NCBI GenBank assembly: GCA_013398055.1
Contig: VZRS01012056.1
Span: 96,104 to 160,103, forward strand
Direction of reading: 5' to 3'
Origin: Ifrita kowaldi
Lineage: Eukaryota; Chordata; Aves; Passeriformes; Cinclosomatidae
Length of the DNA stretch: 64,000 nucleotides
Shown here: piece by piece, positions 1-13,000 of the stretch
How positions within the stretch are numbered: position 1 is the first letter of the stretch
Layout: each line of letters begins with the position of its first letter
Notes under the pieces: model-generated
Database searches by the model: none
What the model was told of the DNA's origin: nothing
The model's input: only the letters and a program-made list of their open reading frames with translations
Made by a program: the position numbers and the translations under genes

Positions 1-129
1 ACTTCCGGCAGAGCCCAGGGCTCGGCGGGACTAGGGGCGCCGGAGAGGCCGCCAGCGAGCCCCGGCCCATGAGTATTATCTCCCCCGGCGCGGAGCCGGG
101 GACCAGCACCGGGGAGGGGAAGCCCTTAC
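1..129 (-). other. Start of LONRF3 intron 1
   Basis: This is GC-rich sequence downstream of the exon donor on the minus strand. No coding continuity is seen. It is probably still within the CpG island of the gene. Confidence 0.6.
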
Positions 130-455
130 CTAGGCTGACTGCTTCGTTGTACTTCTGCAGGGCGGCTTGGAGCTTCTTCTCCTTGTAGAGGAGGTTCCCT
201 TCGTGCCGGAGCTGCGAAGCCTTCACTTGGCAGGGGAACCACTTGGTCAGCAGGTTGCTGAGGATGACATTGACGCGCAGGAGTTGCCCGGCCGCCGCGC
301 CGCCCGCCTCCTTGCACAGGACGCAGCGGGACTCGGGCGCCCGGTCCCTTTCCAGGCACTTTTTGCAGAACGTGTGTCCGCAAGGCAAGGAAACGGGCTC
401 GAAGAGGAAGCCCTGGCATTTGCGGCACCTGAAGACGTCCCACTCGCGGGGTGCC
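130..455 (-). CDS. LONRF3: LONRF3-like first coding exon, RING finger and start of TPR (partial)
   Basis: Read on the minus strand, this is 108 open codons ending in a canonical donor (CTAG|GTAAGG, intron from 129 downward). It begins EWDVFRCRKC, then has a C3HC4 RING: CRKC, then PCGHTFCKKC, then CVLC. A leucine-rich linker follows, then QLRHEGNLLYKEKKLQAALQ, the first helices of a TPR repeat, and the exon ends inside that repeat. This order (RING followed by TPR, with LON domain later) is the architecture of LONRF1/2/3, which are RING E3-type ubiquitin ligases. The RING flanks and the RHEGN TPR start resemble LONRF3 most, and the Xq-type neighbourhood agrees. The N-terminal segment before the RING is cut off by the gap at 456, and the TPR remainder and LON domain lie beyond base 1. 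LONRF1 or LONRF2 is a less likely alternative. Confidence 0.8.
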
Positions 456-456
456 N
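456..456. other. Assembly gap (single N)
   Basis: One N breaks the LONRF3 first exon just upstream of the RING. The reading frame does not continue recognisably beyond it, so real sequence is missing here. The true gap size is unknown. Confidence 0.9.
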
Positions 457-730
457 CCCCCGGCACGGCTCTTCCGCCCCCTCGGATACCCCGTCGCAGC
501 GGTGCTTCCCCCAGGGCGGGGGGAGGTTTCAGCCGTGCGGAGAACAGAGGAGCTGGGCTGCGGAGCGCTGCCTACCGAGCACACCGTGCTCGGAGTTCCG
601 TTTGACCCGCTGGTCTGCACCGGCGTCTCGGCGAGACACGGAATTCGCTCCAGGGTTCGGTGTTTTGGTACCTCCGATAATGCGAAAGAAACACCGGCTC
701 GAAGTGATTTTGAAAACCGAGAATACCATT
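457..730 (-). promoter_or_regulatory. GC-rich upstream region of LONRF3 (probable promoter/CpG island)
   Basis: CpG-dense sequence extends from the gap to about 660 and then gives way sharply to AT-rich DNA after 730. Its position directly upstream of a minus-strand first exon fits a CpG-island promoter or 5' UTR. Reading frames across it are long only because of GC bias, and I see no match to the LONRF3 N-terminus. Confidence 0.45.
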
Positions 731-3700
731 TCCTGCTAGAACTGGAATAATGAAGCTTTGTAGCTACACAGTTAGTCATTCTCTTTAAGGGCATCTACGT
801 AGTAGTGCAGCTATTTTAATGTCAGGTAGTCTTCGTTTTAGAGCAACTAAGGAAAACATTAGAAGCAAAATGTTGTGTTTATTTAGTTTTGCAGTGTGGC
901 ATGTTGCATAGCTCTACCTGTTCGTGCCAGATTCTAGATGAAAAGCATATGCCTTCTGATGTATCTTTGTTTTACTTAAGAGCAGCTCTGTTAACCGTTT
1001 CAATCTGCACGTTCCCTCCAATTCTTGCTAGATGAGGGAGTTGCACTAGTTGTGTAACTGTCTGTGCTAAATGTAGTCTAGGGAGAAAATCACCTGTGCT
1101 ACTACAGAAAATAAGCTGTTCTTCTAAAATAAGTTGTGTAATGCTTTTTGTTTGCAGCTTTACGCATATTTACAGCTACCAGAAATGTCCACGTTATGTA
1201 TACATACGGTTATATTCTAAAAATATAGAGCACTTTTCACAGTGTCTTAAAATCCACGGCAGAATTTGAAATTTCTGATGATATCCTACTACTGATATAA
1301 TCAGCCTCCTCACAAAGCTCAAGAGAGGGGATGAAGGAATTAATTTCCATTTTCTTACTTACAGAAGTGTCTGGACTCCCCAGCTTAGACTAGGTGAGCT
1401 AAGCAGGTATTAAGGGACAAGCCCTGACTGTGGAGCTTGAATGGACAGGAGAAAACATGAAAGAAAGGAGAGGCAACCTGAGTTTTTCAAGACTTTGTTT
1501 ATGGAGGATACTTGAGAAAATTCATATGAACTTAAAGAGAAAAATTAGTTTTAAACTGCTTAAAATCTGGATTTTAACTTTTAATGATACACACTTTGAA
1601 TTAATAATGAGGGCTAATTTTGTGATGTTTATGCGTCCAGGTGTAGGCAACATTATGCTTACACAGAAAATTAGATATGTACCTGGAAACAGAAGCCAGC
1701 CATTGGACCCTTCAATTGTCTTTGATTCCTGTGATATGAAGACATTTTGCATCTGCCAAAAATTTGGCCCCTGTTTCTAGGGTTCTTGAATCTCTAAAAA
1801 AATGAAAGAAAAAGTTTAACATCTAACTGTTGTTCTCAAGCAAATCCTTTAATTAGAAAAAGAATGGAATAACCACTGGTTTCAGTACTTCTTTCTGCCA
1901 CTTAAATCAGACAATAATCCAAAGTACGGCATACCCTGCCAGCAAGTAATCCAAAGAAAGGTGGGACAAATGAAGCACTTAAAATTTCAGTTACATATGC
2001 TTCAGAAGAGTTAGAAAGAATGAGCATTTGTGCTCAAGAGTGTGGGGTTTTCCCTCCAGGCTCCAGCTTGCTAACATAGACTTCTTGTTTTCCAAACTTC
2101 CATGCAAGAAAATCTCATGCTATAAAGAACAAAACCCTTAAGAAAAAAGAAGAAAAACGCTTTCTTGTAGCCTTGAGGTCGACAGTTGTCTCTATTGCAA
2201 AACTATAGTCTCAGCAACCCCTCAGTGTGTTATAAAATAACCATTGTCCTGAAAACCACTATGAGTCAAAGCCTATTCAAGCGAGGGAAAGTGACATAAC
2301 CACTGGTCACCAGCAGCAATGCAGTGACAATCTCTCTATCAGAGATACGCCACCAGTATTTACATAGTTACATAGCAGACACTTAAAGAGAAAAGTCATG
2401 ATATAAAGCGAGGGTTTCTAGCAGCACATGGATTCAAGATAGGGAAGGGGAATAGGTTTATCACAGGAAATGCAATCAGCATTTGTGCTCCGAAAGGAAC
2501 CTTCGCAGTTCCTATTCTCAGTGTATGAAAGCATCTGCAGGGCTGGCTGGCAGTCTGAGCACTCTGGACTGAAAGGAGTCTCAAAAAAGCACTGGGAAAT
2601 GCACTTCTGGGAATTCTCTTCCACATGGCTGAAATGTTTCAAGGGAAAAGAGCAGCTGTGCTTATGAACTACTCCCCGTGGTGGGAGCTGTGTGCTTAGG
2701 AGGGTTCAGAACACAGACCTTTATCCCAAGCCTGCAAATAGTTAAAACCTTATGACAGATGGCCCATGGGCAACAACTCCGCGACTTTTTAGGGGAGAAA
2801 CCAGCTGGCTGTGCCTCTCCTAGTTCCTGGTATGTGTGGTGTTTGGTAAATGTTAGTACTTGGTGGGGTGTGACAGGTACAGAGTGAGCCATACAGTCAC
2901 TAACAGCAAAATACTTTAAAGCCAAGATGCTAATTTACTGTTCGCTAGAAGTCAAACAACTACTAAATATTTGATTCTGACATCAGGCCTGGCTCTGCAA
3001 AGACTTTTTTAGCAAAAACAGCTGTGTGAATTGATCATACATAATCTAGATGCTGGGGTGTTTTTATATAACACATCCTGAAAGCATAGAGTTTTCATAC
3101 ATTCATACATATATTCATGGATTTGGAGCAGCAGTAGGTCATGAGGTGTACTTGATTAGAAGGCAAAAGAAAAAAAGAAAAAGGTAAAAAAGCACCCTCC
3201 TGCCTACCTGCATTGTTCATGAGATCAAGAATGGATTTATCCTTTACTTAAACAGAAAAAGTTAAAGTGAGGAGGTGACTCACTCTGAAAAAGCACATCT
3301 CCCTTGTATGATTTTTCTGCAAAGGGAGGTTTAATTTTTTCCTTTTAATGACAATGAGCACAATACTGATCTTCTTCTAGCAGTTAATGGCTGGCATAAC
3401 AGGCAGCATGAGGGCATGACTACATTCGTCAGCCATCTTCTGGATCTGTAAACTGCATCAGGCTTTGAGACCACAAAAGCCACCAATAAATCTGCTTCTT
3501 TCCCCTCTCGAACATAACTAACCCAAGTGTGAAATTCCAAACCACCAGTCACACTGCCAGAGCTCCTTCTCAAGTGGAAGAAGGGATGTGAAAAGTCACA
3601 TCACAAATACAGCCACAGATGGCTTTTTATTTCCATGTGCTCTGCACATGCTGTAATAGTCCATAGCAAGAACAGATTTGGACTGATGGCCCATGAAGTT

Positions 3701-5155
3701 GAGGCAATTAAATAAAACCACCAAGCAGGAGGCCTGATCATTGTGTCAGGAAGCTGCACTAACTTATGCATAGGGAACAAGAGGAGAAGACACGTGCATT
3801 CTTCTGTGCTATTTTGCCACTGAACCTCTGAATGACTTTCGGCAAGTATCTTTACCTCTTCTTTTGCATTCTGCCTATGGTGACTCCTTCATGTACTGGG
3901 CATCCTTGCTATCATATACACGATTTACACTGAGAAACAATCAAGTCCAAGTTCTATTTTAAATCTGTTTAAAATTAATTAATATTGAAAGAAAAGGCAT
4001 AATGTCCTGTCCCCTATAAAGGAAATTAAAGAAAAGTTGTAATGCAGAAGTTTATGTTCATATGCCATGGTTAGAAAATCACTACAATTAAGACGCAAAT
4101 ACATGATCCAGTTTAAATAAATGCGAGGCACCAATAAAGATAGCAACATGATCATGGGGGTTTGTTTTTCAAGGAAAAGTACCAACAGAGCCTGCAAAAG
4201 GTTCTTGTTACCTACTGGTCCATGAACTGTGTAATAAGAAAAAAACCCCAGTGCCCTTCCCACACAAACCCCTGCCTGCCTAATTGATGACTGACTAGTG
4301 ATCAGCTTGACAAGACCTCAGGACTGACAAAGCAAGCATCCCACTCAGGCTGTATCTCTCACCGCATGATACTGGAAGGGGGATTCACAGTGCGCCCTTG
4401 AAGCGTAACCAAACCTAGAGTGACTTGGATAAAATGATTTCTGTTCAGCCATATCCAGATTCCTAGAAAGTTGCTTTTGTTCTGCATTGGAATGAAAGGG
4501 CTAGAGTCAGAAATTCAGTGAAATTCAAATTCCAGAGTATTTCAGTTGTGAAGGAAGAAGATATTTCAGCACTGAACAAATATTTAACAAGTAATTCACT
4601 ATGAATTCTGAAAAACCTAACAATATTTTGAAGACTCTTATTTTAGCAAAAGCAAGGAACTATCCACTAGCCATTTTCTGCTTTACTAATTTGTCAGGAG
4701 GAAAGGCCAGATTAATTCTTAAGTACAGAGGAATGAACACCCCAAGTTTTCAAGCACCTCTCAGCATACATGGTAAACCTCCAATTACAGTAAACTGCTG
4801 CCTAATGTGTGGCAAGACAAACTCAAGACTAAGTAGTCCAGAGAACGTGACAAATCCGGTCAGGAAGCCTTTCCATTTCTGGAGAACATGAGCAATTGTT
4901 GTTACAGAACCACCAAATGAATATATTTTGTCTGGAAGGTATTTGTGGATTCCTCTGCTCTGACCAGTAAAAAATGACTTTGCAAATACCTTGAGCAACA
5001 GGTCATTTTACCTCCATGCAGCAGAATTCCCTTTGTCCAAAAAGACTTCACTTAGGCTCACCTCAGATACATTTCCAGTTTGCAACCCTGTAAACCTAAA
5101 TATTCAGAAGGGAAATGTTGTAACAAGGAACACAAGGATGTATGCTTTGTTTCAC
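731..5155. other. Intergenic, no gene recognised
   Basis: AT-rich sequence between the LONRF3 5' end and the COMMD5 3' end. Open frames here are short (up to 116 codons at 1430-1780) and show no domain, signal or splice-supported exon that I recognise. Confidence 0.6.
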
Positions 5156-5474
5156 AGCCTGTGATAATGTAATTCCAGAAGGAAGACGAACAACCTTCAT
5201 AGAGGAATTAATGCAGTCAACAGTTCACTTGGAAGTTAACAGACTAAGATGCAGTAAGGATCAAAGCTGGAAGTTATTGATGAGTCTGCTACAAAGCAAA
5301 TGGAACAGGAAGCTTTTGAACAGTTTGAAATCCTGCCTGATGGTTTATTTGAAACTACAGGACACATTCTTGCACAGGTTTCAAAAGCTTTCTGGATCAC
5401 AGCTATTCAGCTATCTTTAGATTGGTATGGACTGCTGTTAAAGAAGTCTCCTCTTAAAAAGTATTATGAGTAAG
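5156..5474 (+). pseudogene. Coding-looking remnant with a frame change, protein family not recognised
   Basis: A pyrimidine tract ending in TTTCACAG (5149-5156) is followed by an open frame reading CDNVIPEGRRTTFIEELMQS and onward to about 5265. In a different frame, from about 5260, a second protein-like run begins SKLEVIDESATKQMEQEAFE, then includes QFEILPDGLFETTGHILAQV, and ends in LKKYYE and a stop at about 5472. The two halves together look like one protein interrupted by a small indel near 5255-5265. A GCA|GTAAGG donor-like site also lies at the switch point. I do not recognise the family. It could be a processed pseudogene, a transposon-derived fragment, or a decayed exon of a lost gene. 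Both frames lie on the plus strand, opposite to LONRF3 and COMMD5. Confidence 0.4.
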
Positions 5475-5980
5475 TCTTACTATGCTTGTTGTGATTTTTA
5501 AAATCCAAAAGGCAAGTCATCCTTTCCTACACAAACATCTGTGGGAGTGTAAAGGGCCTCCTTAATCCACAATTTTAATTTCAGTAGTTTTCTGCAGGGA
5601 GTAAGGAAGATAAATGCAAGTTCTACAATCATGAAAACGTGAAAGTATGGGTGGTATTACTGTGATAGAAACCCTGCAATTAGCTGGAAAAAAACCAATG
5701 CTTAACACTGGCAGTGGCATGTGCTTCCTAAAGTATGTCTGACTTTAGAAACATAAACTGAGTTCTAGAGCCCACAGCCTGCTGCCTTTGGGCAATTGCT
5801 CACAGCCTCCCTGTCTTTGCTGCTGGAAAAAATTCATTCAGGCAAGGATTGAGGAATTAATTCTTGGCAAAGCTCTTAGGGACATACATGTGGTCCCACA
5901 GCATTTAAATGAGACTTGAAACATGTTTCACATTAAGGGAGTCCTTCCAAGGCAAACTCATGGGCCAAAGGACTAACTTA

Positions 5981-6052
5981 GAATAGACTATTCCAGTACA
6001 AAGGGAGGGACCTACAACAACTATCCAGTCCAACTGCCTGAGCAACTTGGGG
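5981..6052 (-). mobile_element. CR1 LINE 3' fragment (old)
   Basis: The motif 'gggacctacaacaactatcc' followed by 'agtccaactgcctgagcaac' is the reverse complement of the conserved CR1 3' region. It is heavily diverged and 5'-truncated. Confidence 0.6.
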
Positions 6053-6590
6053 AACTTCAGCCTATGCTTAACTGCTGTCTCGACCTGGGGGCTTGGATAT
6101 CCTCATACCTGTGACTTGCATCCCACAGGCTGTAGGCAGCCCCTTCATGCTGGCGTCTGGCCTGCACAACTGATGAGCTGTAGTGAGTTACAAGATCACA
6201 GCCTCTCGCTGCTCACCATCACTTGCAGGCCAGAGGTTTCTGCCAAGTCATGTCAGCTAAATTCATGGAATCAAATACACAGGCAACACATGAAACAAGA
6301 GGCAGGCATTTCCAGTTACAAAACTATGAGATTACTGCTATTTAGCCCATTCTGATCAACCAGATAAAGACACAGATTTCACCTTTCCACTGCTGTAATT
6401 CCATGGAATTAGTCCTGGAAGCTTAGACGGTACTTCTTTCTTGATCCACAGACTTCCAAATTTCTTCCAAATTAGCCTTTAGATATCCAGAGCTAAATCG
6501 TAGTCACTTAGTAAGAAACGAGGCACCAATTTTATGCAAAACTCAAGATCATATTTGTCATACTAGAAGGCAGGAGTGGGTTTGTTATTT
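6053..6590. other. Intergenic, nothing recognised
   Basis: No gene or repeat is identifiable. The 102-codon open frame at 6047-6355 has no recognisable domain and overlaps the CR1 fragment. Confidence 0.5.
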
Positions 6591-6595
6591 TACTT

Positions 6596-6601
6596 TTTAT
6601 T
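6596..6601 (-). terminator. Candidate COMMD5 poly(A) signal
   Basis: TTTATT on the plus strand gives AATAAA on the minus strand, about 395 bases beyond the COMMD5 stop codon. It is the first canonical hexamer I see downstream of the stop. The 3' UTR would run from 6996 to roughly 6575. This is inferred; there is no transcript evidence. Confidence 0.4.
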
Positions 6602-6996
6602 TGAAATATTGCAGAGCTTTCTTATGATACATACATATTGATGGGGTTTCCGGTAGCACACTTTCAAAAAAAAATTAGAGTTATGAATCATAATCAGAAA
6701 TAAATGATTCTTACATCTATTAAGAAGTTATTTAAAAAACGTTTTGATGAATCATGCAAAAATGCTCACAAACAGTATTATACTTTTTCATAGATAAATG
6801 TTTTGTTTTTCCTAAGTCTTACAAAAAGAGCTTTTGCTTTTAACACTTGAATTGAAAAAAAAAATATTTACAGCAGACATGATAAATGCCACATTGAAGT
6901 TCACAGAGGCAAAGTGGTGATGGTCCCCTGTTTTGCCATTCACAAAACATGCTGAGGGTTTCAGATCTCTTCCATAAACTCCTAATTTAAAAGTGT

Positions 6997-7098
6997 TCAG
7001 TCTTGGATCTTCAGTATGCTCCTCTTCTCCAAATCATTCATTTCCTTCAGTATAAGGGCAACATTGTATCTCAGTTCTTGAAACTTTGCAACTGGCAT
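6997..7098 (-). CDS. COMMD5: COMMD5 terminal coding exon
   Basis: The acceptor is TTTCAG|ATGCC. Thirty-three codons plus TGA begin MPVAKFQELRYNVALILKEM and end in IQD. This is the last helix of the COMM domain. It joins in phase 0 to the HRFE end of the previous exon. Confidence 0.9.
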   Translation of the reverse strand: MPVAKFQELRYNVALILKEMNDLEKRSILKIQD

Positions 7099-10000
7099 CT
7101 GAAACACAATATTCAAGTTAGAAAACACAAGACATCCCAGGAGCCTTGAGTAGGGCATGCCTGTGGCAAGGGAATATTCTGCAGTGTAAGGCCAATCTCT
7201 CCTAAATTACATTTTTTTTCAGGCTTAAGACAAAGGATTTGAGGTCAAAAAAATTCAGTTAATTCAACTAAGTCCACATGGAAAAGGAGAGTGGGGAAAA
7301 AACAGAACACCTACATGGTACATTTTCTGTACTGCCTGATGAGGGAAAGAAAATACTCAAGGATGTAAACTGAGAGCTGCTTTGGTGATGTAAAAGTCAT
7401 GGACTGGAAGGAAAGACATCTGGAAGGTCATGGAGACTACAGAATTCTCAAGCAACAAATTCAAGATATTCTGCTTGTCCAAACTTGCAAAAGGAAGGAA
7501 CGGAGACTTGAGGCAAGAGACTTGACAGCAACATCAAGAGCAAAGGGCACTGGGCACTACATGTGGAAGGCAAAAGATTTTGGGTTAAACATATAAAGCT
7601 TTGTCAACTGTGCAGGAGACTCATGGGGTCTCCTTTACCATTTCAAGCCTCAGAAGCCGAGCAGATGGAAACCTCATCTGTGAAGGCAGAGACCCCCAGC
7701 TGAGTGCAGGCACAGACTGGTGCCACAGACTGGTGACATCAGTGCAGTGCACAAACACGTGCTCACACGAGTGTCCAGTGCAGTCTGGCTGGTCCCATGC
7801 TGTCTGCACAGCACTGCCTAATTTACTCCTTTGACTGCACTGAAGACAGCAGTTCTTTTGGCAGAGACCCTTGTCATCCTTCTGCCCACTGTAGCACAGA
7901 TACCAATTCTATGAGAGGAATCCAACATCTGATTTGCATTTTCCACATACATCAGAAATGCATAAAAAGGCACCATGTCCTTTTCACTTTTGACATATAT
8001 ACAACGAGACTCAAAATGCTGCAATTCCCACTGCTTTTGAAAAAATCTTCAGTCAGATGTCACACTGTGATTGAAATACCAAATGGAGACCGAGGAGTGT
8101 AACTTCTCCCTGTGCTATACACATTTTAAAACTGTTCACAACAGAATTATTTTCCGGACTTACCATGTTACATAAGCCTTGTTAGTTAGCAGGACATTCT
8201 GAACGTGTTCAAATAAAGGAAAACTGAAGAGCTGAGGACTATATTTACTTGCATGTGGTACCTTGAACCAAAACACAAGTTTATCCCAAAGAACTACTAA
8301 ACTGTGGTAGACCACTCATCAGATACAGAAATCCTGTTTGCAGTCACATCCTTGGCATTCAGATCCAAGCAGCAGCACCAGCGAAGAGCTGATTCTAAGA
8401 GAAGCACATTGTCTGCTATCAGATATCTGTATTCCTGTGTGTGCTGGACAAACACATCTCCACTGCAGAATAACAAAGGGTTTTCCACAGACTCACAACA
8501 ACAACAACAAAAAAACCCCTAAAATCAAACCAAAACAGTCAGAAACAATGGCACCAAAACCAACACTTGACATTATATGCCAGGAAATAAAGTGGCAAAT
8601 CTGAATAGTGAAGAATATAAACTAGATTTTATTCTCACAAGTGAAACTTACCCTGTTGTAAAGGGTTAACCTGAAGTCCATGGCATCATTTAAGTTCCAT
8701 GGAAGTCCTCAAATACAGTGTATGGGATGCTCTGAGCTGGACTGTCAGAGGGGTAAATTTGATCTCCTGTGAAGTGACACCCTCGGCAGTTTGCAATGTA
8801 GCACAGAATTTATGCCTTCCTCAACAGATGCTTTCTTGCAAAACAATTTAACATTAAAATCAGTCCACCTCTTTCAACCCACAGGGCTTCGGTGCTTCTT
8901 CCAGACTACTGCTAATGAGAGAACTGAAGCTAAAATCTGTACAGAGTTCAAATGTAACAATGCCTGCTGTGCATTGAATTCCTGTATGCACCACCATGTT
9001 ATATATAGAACAAATAGCATTCCTTTCCAAGGTTAAAATTATGGAAGAGTTTATGCCATCTTCTGGCAAGCCTTTAAGTACAGTGTCATAAATACCGCCA
9101 CTGACTAATCCTGTAACAAGCAAAGAGGTTGTTTTTACTTTGCCAGAACAGTTCCGAAGAAAAAGAATAAAACTACCTCTGCCACAGAAAAGAATGTTAC
9201 CATTCTCTGCCAAATGCAGGAGGTTTAGAAGTGTATCATACATCATATAAACAACCCCAGTAATTTCCCTGCCCTCAAGAGCCACCATCAGGTCTGAAGG
9301 TTACAGTTCATAACAATCTCATAATTTTTAATCAAACCAGATATTATGTAACACTGCTTTCCAGTAATTAATGCTCTTCTAATAAACTGCAGTTCAGCAG
9401 AACATGTGTAGGAACAAGGTATGAAATGATTTTGATTAGTATTACATTAAATATTTTATGTGGCTACACTGAACATGAAGGATTCCAAAGCAAACCAACC
9501 AATGGTAACACATTGTTTACAAAAGCTTTAGTATTTTAAGTAATAATTAAACTTTCTAAATAAAACTTCAAGTGGTTTCCTTACTATTTATTATGGCAAT
9601 CAGACTTACTTCAAAGCGATGAGCTGTCCCATCTGAAAGCTTCATCATCATCAGAATGGATGGCTGGAGTGCACGGGCCAGTGAACTGAAATTATTTACA
9701 TCATTAGTATTACAGCAGTAGAGATCAGCAGTGTGATGAGTACAGCATTGCACATTAACAATTTTAGATGTTCATGGAGGCTTTACACAGAACACGAGCA
9801 ATTTCAGTCACAGAGTCTGGCTAGAAACTCACGAACACAAGAGTTCTGTCCAATTTACCTCAGTACTGAGACTTAACATTTAGTCAATAGTTTAGTAACT
9901 GCAAGTTTAGGAGCACTTTCATTTTTACATAATTATTTTAGTGGAACTATGATAGGGATAAGAGCTGACCAAGTACTGCCAATAACAATGCACAATTTTC

Positions 10001-13000
10001 TTTTGCAGTTTATCATGCTGCATTAATCATTTCTATCCATTCATACGTTCAACTGCCACCTCATTTGGGGAATCAACCTCTTCCAGGCTTCATCCTAAAT
10101 TCGTGTGTTATTTTATTTGATGACCCAAAGAAGGGAAATGAGTCATTCTTGTGCAGCTTCCATCAAGTGATGTTGCCAAAGCCTGCTCAGGTACAGACAG
10201 GCGCTACAGCCCAAAGCCCAAAGCTGCCATACCTCCCGGCAGAGGCTGCTGCTGGATGATAAACAAGAAATCCCAGTGGGAAGACTAACTGAAAACAAAA
10301 CTAAAAACAAGGGAAACAAAAAACCGGTAATGTATTGCTTCTGTGTTGTTTGGAAAACAAAGCATAGGATCTGCTTTCAGCTTGGAAGCACTGTGCCTGA
10401 GGATGTTTACCTGGACATTTTGCTCTCTTATCAGCACAGATTCTTTTTCTACAGAGTAATACCAGTGTGGTGCTTACAGCACTGCTCATCAGAAAGTCAC
10501 CTGAACTAGTAGCTTGTGGCCATTCCAATTTTCTCTTAGGAGCCTTTTTTCTTGATTTCAGGAAGACAATCCCTGATTAGCCATGGGCCTCTCAACTCTG
10601 ACAAGTAAGAGACTGCACTCTCTCCCAGATGCAGGTATTTAGACATGCAACATGAAGTCACTCATGCTAACAATTTACACTACTAACAAAGACTGGATCA
10701 TCTAATTTCTTTCAGCTTGGTCTGTCTTGGTTAGAACTAGACAGAGACCAAACAGCACAGACAACAGGTTTCTGTTTCCTTCTGGCTCTAGCCAAACATC
10801 CATCCCCCAGATGCCTCTGCTGTGGCAGATGGTAAGAAGATGTTCACTGCAGGCACAGGCAGGATGATCTCAAAGGCTTTTACTCCTGTTTTGTGAAAGA
10901 AACTAGGAGGTAGTTCAATGACCAGTTACATAACTATGGCAGCGTAAAGGTGCTCTCCTGAAACCTCTCTTTGTAGAAGCAGAATACAAGAGATGGAAAA
11001 TCATTTAACATGTACAACAAATAATGGTCTGCTTGAGAAGCTGAAGAGATGAATACCCTCCCCTATTCCAGTGAAACTAAGAGGTTGCCTAGCTGCTTGA
11101 AGCTCAGTCTGACTAATTTATGCCATCATCACCAGGACCTGTGGATTTGTATCAGCTCCTTTAAGTTTTAAAATGAGAGACTCAAACTTTGAGTGAAATG
11201 TTACCAGCAGTAAAGCATATATACACTGACTTCTACACTGTTCAGAAAATTCCACCTGTATCTTACTGTTTAATGCTACATGCCAATCCCTAATAGCAAG
11301 GCACATTTTGACCCCATTAAAATGTTTAAGCAGCACAAGAAATCAGTTTAATCGTAGGTAATTCCAGGGATGTGCATGATCCTCTTTTATACCTTGTGGA
11401 TATAGCTACATCCACTCTCCACCTGAAGTCCTGGATACTTGGTAGCCGACTTCTTTGTATCAGAGCTGTGCCTTCGGAAGCGGGACGCCTGAAGAGTGAA
11501 TTGGAAATAGGAGACTGGAATGTAAATTCATAAAAGAAGAAACAATCTAAAGAGAAAACAGGATTCCTCAGCACAAACTTGTCCAGAACTTGTTTCTCTG
11601 CTACATTTGTCCTCACTTAGAGGGGGCTGAAAAAGTGGAGATTTTGTGGATTTAAGACAGCTGTGCTCAGATTGTCCCCTTTTTCTATGCTTAATTATGG
11701 TCCATGTTGAAAAAGGAGACCAAGTGACTGTGTAATTCTAGTAACTGATGTCACTATAAAGTTTAGTAAGAGTCATTGTGGTGGCTGGCACGCCTATTAT
11801 TTCAATTACATGCAATTGTGAGGCATAGAAAGGGACCTGCAAATCTATCTTTACCTTCATACAAATCCAACAGGAACAAGCAAACAGAGACAAGACAGAT
11901 GACTTAGTTAAAACAGTTGCATAAGGTCACTGTCCTTCTTCAGCAAAAAACATCTAACATTGGCAAGCAGCAATGTTTAAAACATAATATTAGTGTATTG
12001 AGTGCATTTTGAAGCATACTTAAAAAACCCCACAGTGGTTCTTGTTAATCCAACATAATTTACAAACTCTAAGTTCCTTACATAATATTCACTGCCAATC
12101 CCAGCATAACCTTCAAGATTTTGCCTAGTCTAATGTGTAAGAAGCCAAGCACTTAATTTGTTACTCATATTGCAGGAAGAATCAGGCTGATCAAGCCCTG
12201 GTTTATTTCCGTGCAGAAATATAGTTAACAGCAATTGAACTTCAGATGGTTGACAACCTTTAAAATTTTAACAGCATCCTAAGTTCTGGAAAACTGAACA
12301 AGATAAATCTGATACAAATACATAATAACCATTCATTTTTAGATATATATGCAGAAATAATTTCAGAATGAGGTCACTGAGCTGGGCCATTCAGGAGTTG
12401 GACTTCTGGACTTTATGTTACTTACCGCTACTCCAGTACTTCCACTAAGGGCAGGATAAGAAACATTACATCCTCTATCCATGGTGCTAGGCATAATCTA
12501 ATTACAGACTTTACATCAGAAAGGAATCCTCTCTGAACAAATCAGGCAGTGTAGGAATGGCAGTCTAACATCACTACTCAGATTCTTGTGTGCAAGTTAG
12601 CTGGTGCCTTTACAAACTGCCCAAAAAGATTAATGATCTGATAAGGTACCCAGGACTGACAGGCTGAGATCCTCCAGTAGTCCCGTATTTTGCAAAGGTG
12701 ATATAAGANNNNNNNNNNNGGTGGTGTCAGAAGTGACACACATTCCTAATAGTGTGGTAAAGGAGTGAGCAAAAAAAGTAGATCAGCTGGTTCTTACTCA
12801 CTGTCAACTCCTGGATACGAAGTAGGTCACCACAGCTGGGTGCAGCCATGAGGAGCTGGAGTCTAGAACAGTCATTAGCAGGATTAAACAATAAGAACAG
12901 GCCTTTCCCTCAGTGGAGAGCTGCTGCCAGAATATTGCTTAATTTGGAGACTCCCTAAAAATAGCCACACTGCTACCGTTTCCTTGAGACAGTCTAACTC

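Noticed and set aside
126..794. 222-codon minus-strand open frame across the gap at 456
   Set aside because: It is a shifted frame of the LONRF3 exon prolonged by GC bias and crosses an N. The RING-bearing frame is the real one.
8860..9288. 142-codon minus-strand frame in the COMMD5 last intron
   Set aside because: No domain, no matching splice context and no family recognised. Probably chance.
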